From: Thiothrix subterranea
GTDB taxonomy: Bacteria; Pseudomonadota; Gammaproteobacteria; Thiotrichales; Thiotrichaceae
Assembly (NCBI RefSeq): GCF_016772315.1
Contig: NZ_CP053482.1
Coordinates: forward strand, 1,240,001-1,304,000
Direction of reading: 5' to 3'
DNA length: 64,000 nucleotides
In this document: positions 25,675 to 32,070 of the stretch, piece after piece
How the letters are laid out: each line of letters opens with the position of its first letter
Numbering within the stretch: position 1 is the stretch's first letter
Program-made: the position numbers and the translations under genes
The notes under the pieces: generated by a model
What the model saw: only the letters and a program-made list of their open reading frames with translations
The model's database searches: none
What the model was told of the DNA's origin: nothing

Positions 25675-25957
25675 CAGTCAGCGAGTGTTGTACCTCGCGG
25701 CGTATGACGTGAGTGATGCGGGGCGGCTGCGTGCGGCGTTGCATTGTGTGCGGGCGTATGCCACGGGTGGGCAGAAATCGGTGCATGAGGTGTGGCTGAC
25801 GGATGCGGAAAAAGGCGAATTGCTGGGCGATATGAGCTTTATTCTGCATGACGATGAGGACAGTTTCCTGCTGATTCGGCTGGATGCGCGGCAGACGGTG
25901 CATACGCTGGGCTTGGGGGTCGCGCCGGTTGACCCGGACTGGTTTTATTTGGGGTGA
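25667..25957 (+). CDS. cas2: CRISPR adaptation protein Cas2 (first copy)
   Basis: A 96-residue Cas2 with the N-terminal strand and acidic residue of the family (V-L-Y-L-A-A-Y-D-V-S-D), R-L-R-A-A-L in the first helix, S-V-H-E-V-W-L in the middle strand and D-S-F-L-L-I-R-L-D in the fourth. Cas2 dimers bridge two Cas1 dimers in the spacer integrase. The start at 25667 removes four residues of the longer reading and places the gene eight bases inside the SAVED-like gene. cas1 begins 16 bases after the stop. Confidence 0.85.
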   Translation: MADSQRVLYLAAYDVSDAGRLRAALHCVRAYATGGQKSVHEVWLTDAEKGELLGDMSFILHDDEDSFLLIRLDARQTVHTLGLGVAPVDPDWFYLG

Positions 25958-25973
25958 AGAAAAGGGGGCGGAA

Positions 25974-26930
25974 ATGACAACACTGTATATCGACCATAAA
26001 AATGCTGCGTTGGAAGTGGAAGGCGCAACGCTGGTGGCGCGGTTGGGTGAGGTACGCCAGCGCCCGGTGCCACTGGCGTTGCTGGAGCGGGTAGTGTGTC
26101 TTGCCAATGTACAACTGGATACCAGCGTATTAGGGACATTGGCGGAACACGGGATTGCGTTCAGTGTTGCCAGCCAGCGTAAACCGCAGCGGCGGGCGGT
26201 GTTGCTGGGCAGCGGGCATAACGATGCCAGTATTCGTTTGCTGCATTACCGGCTGGCGCAGGATTCGGCGTGGCGATTGGCGTTTACGCGGCAGGTATTG
26301 GCGGCGAAATTCGCGGCGTATTTGCGTTTGTTGGATGACATGCTGGTGGATAGACCGGATCAGCGTAAGGTGTTGACGGATGCGCAGCAACAATTGCGGG
26401 CGCAATTGGCGAATCTGGAAAACGCCGAGAGTTTGGCGTCGTTGCTGGGGATGGAAGGCGCGGCGGCGCGGGCAATGTTTGGTGCATTCGCGGCGGTGTT
26501 GCCTGCGGCGTTGGGGTTCGCGGGGCGTAAGCGGCGTCCGCCACCTGACCCGGTGAATGCTACGTTGTCGTTGGCGTATACCTTACTGCATAACCGCGCG
26601 GTGCAGATTATCCATACGCACGGGTTGGAGCCGTTGCTGGGATTTTATCACGAAACCAGTTTCGGGCGGGAATCGTTGGCGTCGGATTTGATTGAGGTGT
26701 GGCGACCGCACATTGATGCGTGGGTGTGGGAATGTTTCCGTACCCAGACCTTGCGCGAACACCATTTCAAGACGGATGTGAACGGCTGCTTTTTGGACAA
26801 GGCGGGGCGTCAGGTATTTTTTGCGAGTCTGGAAACGCGCTTGCGCCCGTTGGGGCGGGCGATGCGCTGGCAGGTGCGGGGCTTGATCAAAGCCATGCGG
26901 GAATGGGAACAGGCGGAGGTGGCAGCATGA
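25974..26930 (+). CDS. cas1: CRISPR integrase Cas1 (catalytic copy)
   Basis: A 318-residue Cas1 that inserts new spacers. The N-terminal beta domain starts T-T-L-Y-I-D. The metal-binding triad is intact: E161 in G-M-E-G-A-A-A-R, H226 in G-F-Y-H-E-T, and D238 in L-A-S-D-L-I-E. The start at 25974 is chosen from the conserved L-Y-I-D N-terminus; the upstream extension overlaps cas2. It ends in an ATGA overlap with a second Cas1-like gene. Confidence 0.93.
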   Translation: MTTLYIDHKNAALEVEGATLVARLGEVRQRPVPLALLERVVCLANVQLDTSVLGTLAEHGIAFSVASQRKPQRRAVLLGSGHNDASIRLLHYRLAQDSAWRLAFTRQVLAAKFAAYLRLLDDMLVDRPDQRKVLTDAQQQLRAQLANLENAESLASLLGMEGAAARAMFGAFAAVLPAALGFAGRKRRPPPDPVNATLSLAYTLLHNRAVQIIHTHGLEPLLGFYHETSFGRESLASDLIEVWRPHIDAWVWECFRTQTLREHHFKTDVNGCFLDKAGRQVFFASLETRLRPLGRAMRWQVRGLIKAMREWEQAEVAA

Positions 26931-27706
26931 CGGCAGCGCGTAAACCGTTGTATCTGGATGTGGCGCAAGCGAATGCGGTGGGTTTGGATGAGGTGGCATT
27001 GCGGGTGCAAGCGCATGAGCAGGCGGATAGCTTTTACCCGTTGCGGCGCATTTCGCGGGTGGTGGTGACGGGTAAAGTGGAGTGGGAAACGGCGGCGTTG
27101 CTGGCGTGTCTGGAATACGGGATTCCGGTGGCGTTTCGCGGGCGCGATGGAGTGCTGGTGGGGCATTGTTTGAGTGACCGCAGCAGCCAAATTTCACTGG
27201 AGGCGTTGTTACACGCTTGCGCGGATGATGCAATGGGCGATGCGTTTTATCAGCAGTGGCGGGTGCATGAGGAAAGCCGTTGGGTGCAGCGCATGGCGCG
27301 GGCTTGTCAGCGTCCGTTATTGGGAGTGGTGGCGCAGCGGGTGATGGGGCAAGTCGAGCCGTTGGTGGAGGCGCAGTTGCCGTGCCGCTTTGCGCTGTTT
27401 GTGGCGCAGTTGCAAGCGCCGATTGCCAGCCATGTGAGTGAGGTGCTGGCGGTGTATGGGTTTAGTGACAATATCCAGTTGCCGTTGACGCGGCGGGTAC
27501 ATTTGTCGCGGGATGTGGAAAAGCTGTTGCTGCTGGAGGCGTATTGGTTGGTGGTGCGTGGCGATGTGCCGCAGGTGTTTGAGGGAAAGGGCTTGCGGTA
27601 TAGCATGGTGCATTTTTACGAAACGCATCACGGGCACTTTGAGGAACGCGCACGGGTGGCGTTGAATCGCTTGTGGCGTTTGTTGAAACATCAGGAGGCG
27701 GACTAA
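26927..27706 (+). CDS. Second, divergent Cas1-like protein
   Basis: A 259-residue protein beginning K-P-L-Y-L-D-V-A and continuing S-R-V-V-V-T-G-K-V-E-W-E-T-A-A-L-L-A-C-L-E-Y-G-I-P-V-A-F, which is the Cas1 N-terminal beta-domain pattern. The C-terminal half is helical like the Cas1 alpha domain, but I cannot find the G-x-E-G or G-F-x-H...D catalytic motifs seen in the neighbouring Cas1. It is probably an inactive paralogue, perhaps a partner subunit in a mixed Cas1 complex. It overlaps cas1 by ATGA and the second cas2 by one base, so all four genes must be co-translated. Confidence 0.72.
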   Translation: MTAARKPLYLDVAQANAVGLDEVALRVQAHEQADSFYPLRRISRVVVTGKVEWETAALLACLEYGIPVAFRGRDGVLVGHCLSDRSSQISLEALLHACADDAMGDAFYQQWRVHEESRWVQRMARACQRPLLGVVAQRVMGQVEPLVEAQLPCRFALFVAQLQAPIASHVSEVLAVYGFSDNIQLPLTRRVHLSRDVEKLLLLEAYWLVVRGDVPQVFEGKGLRYSMVHFYETHHGHFEERARVALNRLWRLLKHQEAD

Positions 27707-28029
27707 TGGCGCATCGACGTTTGCCGCATATTATTGCGTATGATATTGCTAACCCGAAGCGGCTGGGGCGGGTGCACCGTTACCTGAAAAAGATTGCGTT
27801 GCCGTTGCAGTATTCGGTGTTTTTGATTGAGCTGGATGGGGAACGGCGCGAGAAGGTGTTGAAGCATTTGCGCACCTTGATCCATCCCAAGCAGGATGAT
27901 ATTCGGGTGTACCCGTTGCCGAATGCGCCGGAATGGGTGACGTTGGGCAAACCCTTGTGGGATGACGGCGTGCTGCTGACGGGGGCGAAGTTGCCTGCAC
28001 AACTGCGCTATAATCGGGATACGTTGTAG
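27706..28029 (+). CDS. cas2: CRISPR adaptation protein Cas2 (second copy)
   Basis: A 107-residue Cas2 with the classic features: H-I-I-A-Y-D-I-A-N-P-K-R-L at the start, L-Q-Y-S-V-F-L-I-E-L in the middle and D-D-I-R-V-Y-P-L in the fourth strand. It differs clearly from the first copy and is closer to standard Cas2. The ATG at 27706 overlaps the stop of the Cas1-like gene by one base (TAATG). It ends the cas2-cas1-cas1-like-cas2 block. Confidence 0.9.
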   Translation: MAHRRLPHIIAYDIANPKRLGRVHRYLKKIALPLQYSVFLIELDGERREKVLKHLRTLIHPKQDDIRVYPLPNAPEWVTLGKPLWDDGVLLTGAKLPAQLRYNRDTL

Positions 28030-28042
28030 ATGGAGTATGGCT

Positions 28043-28633
28043 ATGTTGCTGAACAAGATAACACCCGATCATCCGGCTTACATCAGCGAACAGGCGTATT
28101 GGGAAGGCGAAAAACGCGCTGAGATACGCCATGAATACGTGAAAGGCAAAGTGTTTGCTATGCCGGGTAATTCACGGCGGCATAACCGTATCGTGTTGAA
28201 TGTAGCGCTGGCCTTGGATTTGGCGGGGAAATCCATTGGCTGTCCGGTTAATATGTTGACAGTCAAAGTTCGGGTGCAAGGTGCCGATGCTTATTACTAC
28301 CCCAATGTGATGGTAGGTTGTGAACGGGATGATGCTCATGCCTATTATCTGGAAAAACCGTGTTTGTTGGTGGAGGTAGATTCTAAAGCGACTGCGTGGA
28401 AAAACTTCACCGAAAAAGTCATTGCTTACCAGAAGCTGGCATCGTTGCAGGTTTACTTAATTGTGGCGCAAGATCAACCGTTGGTGACAATGTTTTACCG
28501 CGATGCAGAAACGGGTTGGGAAGTAGCGCGATTTGATGATCTGGAACAAGCACTAACCTTACCTTGCCCTAACTGCACATTGACACTGGCTGACATTTAC
28601 GAAGGGATTGATTTTACCCAACCTGCTGAATAA
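28043..28633 (+). CDS. Uma2 family endonuclease-like protein
   Basis: A 196-residue Uma2 (DUF820) protein. GGAG lies seven bases before the ATG at 28043; the ATG at 28037 is too close. Family features include E-I-R-H-E-Y-V-K-G-K-V-F-A-M-P-G-N-S-R-R-H-N-R-I, Y-Y-P-N-V-M-V (the D position is N here), L-L-V-E-V-D-S and Y-Q-K-L-A-S-L-Q-V-Y-L-I-V. The PD-like aspartate being N could weaken catalysis. Like the first Uma2 gene it sits directly before a CRISPR leader. Confidence 0.85.
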   Translation: MLLNKITPDHPAYISEQAYWEGEKRAEIRHEYVKGKVFAMPGNSRRHNRIVLNVALALDLAGKSIGCPVNMLTVKVRVQGADAYYYPNVMVGCERDDAHAYYLEKPCLLVEVDSKATAWKNFTEKVIAYQKLASLQVYLIVAQDQPLVTMFYRDAETGWEVARFDDLEQALTLPCPNCTLTLADIYEGIDFTQPAE

Positions 28634-28674
28634 TCCTTCCATTAACGGCTAAATCATTGTAAAATCAACCCATT

Positions 28675-28813
28675 AACACGTAAAACCTGAGCGTGTCGCT
28701 TCTTTAAAAATTCATCTTGTTACATTTTCGCCCAAGACAACTTTTTATACAGTGAATTTCCTGCTAAGGGTCTCTGTAACCCACTGATTCAAAAGGCTGA
28801 TTAGACACGAGCC
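28675..28813 (+). promoter_or_regulatory. CRISPR leader, array 3
   Basis: Nearly identical to leader 2 over about 140 bases and to leader 1 over the final 80. It ends GACACGAGCC at the first repeat. Confidence 0.8.
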
Positions 28814-29460
28814 TTCTGAAGACCGCCCTGATTTAAAAGGGATTAAGACGCTGCCGTCGGCGTGGATATTGGTTGTGGGATTTCTGAAGACCGCCCTGAT
28901 TTAAAAGGGATTAAGACCCGTGTGAATCGCACGATTGATTTAAGACGTACTTCTGAAGACCGCCCTGATTTAAAAGGGATTAAGACTCAGGTTTAAACAA
29001 ATCATACATCGCATTAGTGATTCTGAAGACCGCCCTGATTTAAAAGGGATTAAGACCCGTGTGAATCGCACGATTGATTTAAGACGTACTTCTGAAGACC
29101 GCCCTGATTTAAAAGGGATTAAGACAAGGCTAATTTTGCAGCATTGAACGGTGTATTTTCTGAAGACCGCCCTGATTTAAAAGGGATTAAGACTTCTTGC
29201 TTTCCGCGCCATACGCTACCGCTTCCATTTTCTGAAGACCGCCCTGATTTAAAAGGGATTAAGACTTCTTGCTTTCCGCGCCATACGCTACCGCTTCCAT
29301 TTTCTGAAGACCGCCCTGATTTAAAAGGGATTAAGACATAAAACCTTCTGGAATTTCATCAATTGATGTATTTCTGAAGACCGCCCTGATTTAAAAGGGA
29401 TTAAGACCCCGCTGTTACTGAGAGTTTGCCGTTGATGCATTTCTGAAGACCGCCCTGATT
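28814..29460 (+). CRISPR. CRISPR array 3, nine full repeats plus a truncated one
   Basis: Repeats identical to arrays 1 and 2 begin at 28814, 28882, 28951, 29021, 29090, 29158, 29230, 29302 and 29372. A tenth begins at 29441 and stops after about 20 bases (CGCCCTGATT). Nine spacers are present but only seven are different: spacers 2 and 4 (28918 and 29057) are identical, as are spacers 6 and 7 (29194 and 29266). This points to recombination inside the array. Confidence 0.98.
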
Positions 29461-29472
29461 TTAACCCCCGCT

Positions 29473-29500
29473 GTAGAGACGCAAAATCTTGCGTCTCTAC
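29473..29500. repeat. Dispersed GTAGAGACGCAA palindrome, copy 2
   Basis: GTAGAGACGCAA-AATC-TTGCGTCTCTAC lies 12 bases after the truncated last repeat of array 3, and its arrival may have removed the end of that repeat. Confidence 0.85.
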
Positions 29501-29528
29501 GACAGATGCGATTAGCACGATAGATTAA

Positions 29529-29599
29529 GATTTTCAGGATTAAAGAATTACCGTGATAATCCCACCATCATTCCTGCCCATCCTTTAATCCTGAGAATC
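29529..29599. repeat. Trailer palindrome after array 3
   Basis: GATTTTCAGGATTAAAGAAT and ATCCTTTAATCCTGAGAATC are inverted copies, equivalent to the elements after arrays 1 and 2. The next 100 bases hold nothing recognised. Confidence 0.75.
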
Positions 29600-29707
29600 C
29601 CAGTTCAAAACAAATTCCAAGCAAGTTTCGCCACTCCCCCTATACGCCCACATCCTCCCCTGCTATCATTAATTTAACTTATTAATAAAAACAGCACGGG
29701 GCTTCTC

Positions 29708-29959
29708 ATGGCAACACGCATACACGCTACCATCGCCGGTTCGATCTTCGCGGGCATCGGCTTATTCTGGGTACTCGGCACCGCGATTGAAGCGTTTGGC
29801 ATTTACCAAACCCTCGCCAGCATCGTGCTAACCCTCGCACTCGCGGTGTTCTACCGCATCGGCTACAGCGACGGTAAACACGCCTGCTACATGAACGCCA
29901 AACCCGGTGACACCACACAACCACGCGCCGAACCGCTGCGCCGCGAACCCCGAATGTAA
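29708..29959 (+). CDS. Small two-helix membrane protein
   Basis: An 83-residue protein with two membrane helices (about residues 10-32, S-I-F-A-G-I-G-L-F-W-V-L-G, and 35-52, L-A-S-I-V-L-T-L-A-L-A-V-F) and a short soluble C-terminus. No family is recognised. It precedes the DUF2130 gene by 90 bases. Confidence 0.6.
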   Translation: MATRIHATIAGSIFAGIGLFWVLGTAIEAFGIYQTLASIVLTLALAVFYRIGYSDGKHACYMNAKPGDTTQPRAEPLRREPRM

Positions 29960-30049
29960 ACGCCCCCCAACACTGACAAGCTTGCCAAACTGCCCTTCGT
30001 CGCGGGTTGCGCCTATACTCTGCGCATCCAGTAACCAAGGGCTATCACC

Positions 30050-31213
30050 ATGCAAGACACCACCATCGAATGCCACCAGTGCGGCACGACCATTGCCATT
30101 TCCGACGTGCTACGCGGGCAAATGCGCCAAGAACTCGCCGCCGAACAGCAACAAGCGATCATTGCCGCCACCGCCCGCGCCGAACAACAAGCGCAACAGC
30201 GCCTGCAACACGAGCGTGAACTGCTGCAACAACAAGTGAGCGAACAACAGCGCCAAGCCTTGCAAGACATTGCTTTGCTGAAACAACAACTCGACCTGAG
30301 CCAGCAGCGCATCGCCACCGCCAACCAAGCCGAGCTGCAATTGCGCCAAGAAAAAGCCGAACTCGAAGCCCGCGCCCGCGACATGGAAATCGAAATCCAA
30401 CGCCGTCTCGACACCGCCCGCCAGCAACTCGAACACAGCCTGCGCAATCAAATTGCCGAGGAACAAGACCTCAAGCTCAAACAAAAAGATCAGCAAATCA
30501 GTAATCTGCTCAAAGACCTAGAAAACGCCAAACGCCGCAGCGAACTCGGCTCCCAAGAGTTACAAGGCGAAGTGCTAGAACAGGACATGCAAACCACCCT
30601 GCAACACGCTTTCCCGCACGACACCATCCAACCCGTGCCGAAAGGAATGCGCGGCGCAGACATTATCCAAACTGTCATCAACACCCAGTTGCAAGAATGC
30701 GGCGCGATCATTTGGGAATCGAAAAACACCAAAGCTTGGCAACCCGCTTGGCTCGACAAACTCAAAGAAGACCAACGTACCGCCGGAGCCGCACTCGCGG
30801 TCTTGGTATCGGTCGTCGTGCCGGAACAGATTCGCGGCTTCGGGCGCATTGATGGCATCTGGGTCAGTGATTTGAAAAGCTGGCCTGCCCTCGCCACTGT
30901 ATTGCGCGAACAATTGCTGGCGGTGAGCTTTGCACGCGCCGCCAATCAGGGTTTGGATGCGAAAATGGAATTGCTATGGCGTTACCTATCCGGCGATGAA
31001 TTCCGCCAGCGGGTGGAAGCGATTGTGGAGGCTTTTGATACCATGCAAGCGCAAATTCACAAAGAACGCCGCGCGATGGAAAAGCACTGGGCAGAACGTG
31101 AAAAGCAGTTGCAACGGGTGATCGGCAGCACCACTGGTATGTACGGCGCATTACAGGGGATTATCGGTCACACCATGCCGGTCGTGGCGGCGCTGGAATT
31201 TGACGAGGAATAG
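30050..31213 (+). CDS. DUF2130 coiled-coil protein with a nuclease-like C-terminus
   Basis: A 387-residue protein. A short zinc-ribbon-like start (I-E-C-H-Q-C-G) leads into a very long glutamine/glutamate-rich coiled coil (about residues 20-175). The C-terminal DUF2130 domain has G-A-D-I-I-Q-T-V and A-I-I-W-E-S-K-N-T-K, i.e. D...E-x-K spacing as in PD-(D/E)xK nucleases, then V-L-V-S-V-V-V-P. The role is unknown; by form it could be a structure-dependent nuclease on a long arm. Confidence 0.82.
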   Translation: MQDTTIECHQCGTTIAISDVLRGQMRQELAAEQQQAIIAATARAEQQAQQRLQHERELLQQQVSEQQRQALQDIALLKQQLDLSQQRIATANQAELQLRQEKAELEARARDMEIEIQRRLDTARQQLEHSLRNQIAEEQDLKLKQKDQQISNLLKDLENAKRRSELGSQELQGEVLEQDMQTTLQHAFPHDTIQPVPKGMRGADIIQTVINTQLQECGAIIWESKNTKAWQPAWLDKLKEDQRTAGAALAVLVSVVVPEQIRGFGRIDGIWVSDLKSWPALATVLREQLLAVSFARAANQGLDAKMELLWRYLSGDEFRQRVEAIVEAFDTMQAQIHKERRAMEKHWAEREKQLQRVIGSTTGMYGALQGIIGHTMPVVAALEFDEE

Positions 31214-31215
31214 GC

Positions 31216-31245
31216 AAAAAATTGCCCGCTACAAGAGCGGGCAAT
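31216..31245 (-). terminator. Rho-independent terminator of the phasin gene
   Basis: Read on the minus strand, ATTGCCCGCT and AGCGGGCAAT form a perfect 10-base stem with a 5-base loop followed by six T residues. It lies about 80 bases past the phasin stop. On the plus strand no T tract follows. Confidence 0.8.
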
Positions 31246-31322
31246 GGAGGAGAAGCGGGTCAAGTCGCTAGAGAGAGGAGAGGAGGAGTTACACCCTGAC
31301 CCGCTGTCAACTAAATCGTCAA

Positions 31323-31826
31323 TTAAGCAGCTTTAGCTTTAGCAGCAACTTTTTGAGTCGCTTCAACCGCTTTGCCTGCTGCATCTTTAGTCAGTTCAAC
31401 GACTTCGGCAGAGGCTTTTTCAACAGCAGCAGTAGTCTTTTCTACCGCTTCAGTGGCTGCTTTCTTGCCAGCTTCTACTGCTTGCTCAGCGCCTACTTGG
31501 GTGTACTTTGCCGCTTCTTCCATGATAACAGTCAGTTCGTCACGAACAGCCGTCAACATTTCAGTCGCTTCACGCATGTTAGCAACCCATTTTTCGCCAC
31601 AAGTGCGTGTAACGTCTTGTTGCAGTGCTGTCAGTTCAGTCAGGTCTTTTACTTTGGTCGCTGCTTCTGCGTTCTTAGTGCCCATTTCGACACAAGATTT
31701 CATCAGGTCAGCTTGCTTGGTAGCCAGTGTTTCAAAAGTCTTCATGTTCAGTTCGCCGATTTTCTTGGCAGAAGCCATAGCGCTGTCACTGAATTGTTTT
31801 ACGATGTTCATCATTTCGTTTTGCAT
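31323..31826 (-). CDS. phaP: Phasin family protein
   Basis: A 167-residue granule-coating protein. The N-terminal 100 residues form the phasin helical domain (F-E-T-L-A-T-K-Q-A-D-L-M-K-S and related heptads); the C-terminal 60 are alanine/lysine/valine-rich, ending A-A-K-A-K-A-A, a typical phasin tail. AGGAG lies eight bases before the ATG. It should bind PHA granules made by PhaC/PhaE encoded 20 kb away. A candidate PHA-regulon operator lies 100 bases upstream. Confidence 0.9.
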   Translation of the reverse strand: MQNEMMNIVKQFSDSAMASAKKIGELNMKTFETLATKQADLMKSCVEMGTKNAEAATKVKDLTELTALQQDVTRTCGEKWVANMREATEMLTAVRDELTVIMEEAAKYTQVGAEQAVEAGKKAATEAVEKTTAAVEKASAEVVELTKDAAGKAVEATQKVAAKAKAA

Positions 31827-31925
31827 GTCATATCTCCTAGTGCGGGTTTCGGTTTAATCTCGTCATGCATTTCTGCATTTGATGCAGTGCACAATATCGC
31901 TTTCCCGAAATACTGTCAACGACTT

Positions 31926-31946
31926 TTTTGCTGCATCGCAACAAAA
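31926..31946. promoter_or_regulatory. Candidate PHA-regulon operator upstream of phasin
   Basis: TTTTGCTGCATCGCAACAAA lies about 100 bases before the phasin start. It shares the 13 bases TGCATCGCAACAA with the site at 11592 upstream of phaE, which argues for a common regulator, most simply PhaR. Confidence 0.55.
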
Positions 31947-31986
31947 AGCTAAAACTTCATGATTTTGTCATATTTTTCAGGCCACT

Positions 31987-32014
31987 TTGTCGCCTGTCCC
32001 ATTTGAGGCATAAT
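31987..32014 (+). promoter_or_regulatory. Possible sigma-70 promoter of ppc
   Basis: TTGTCG and CATAAT are separated by 16 bases, ending 57 bases before the ppc start. The match is moderate and rests on sequence alone. Confidence 0.35.
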
Positions 32015-32070
32015 GTCGGCCTCATTTTTGCATGTATTGGCGCATTAACTATCCAAGGATACTACAGATC

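Noticed and set aside
26720-26926. Longer N-terminus for the second Cas1-like protein
   Set aside because: The added 69 residues overlap cas1 in another frame and are glycine-rich; the Cas1-like start is at 26927.
29144-29341. Repeat-rich short protein with F-S-E-D-R-P-D-L-K-G-I-K-T units
   Set aside because: Translation of CRISPR repeats and spacers in array 3, not a gene.
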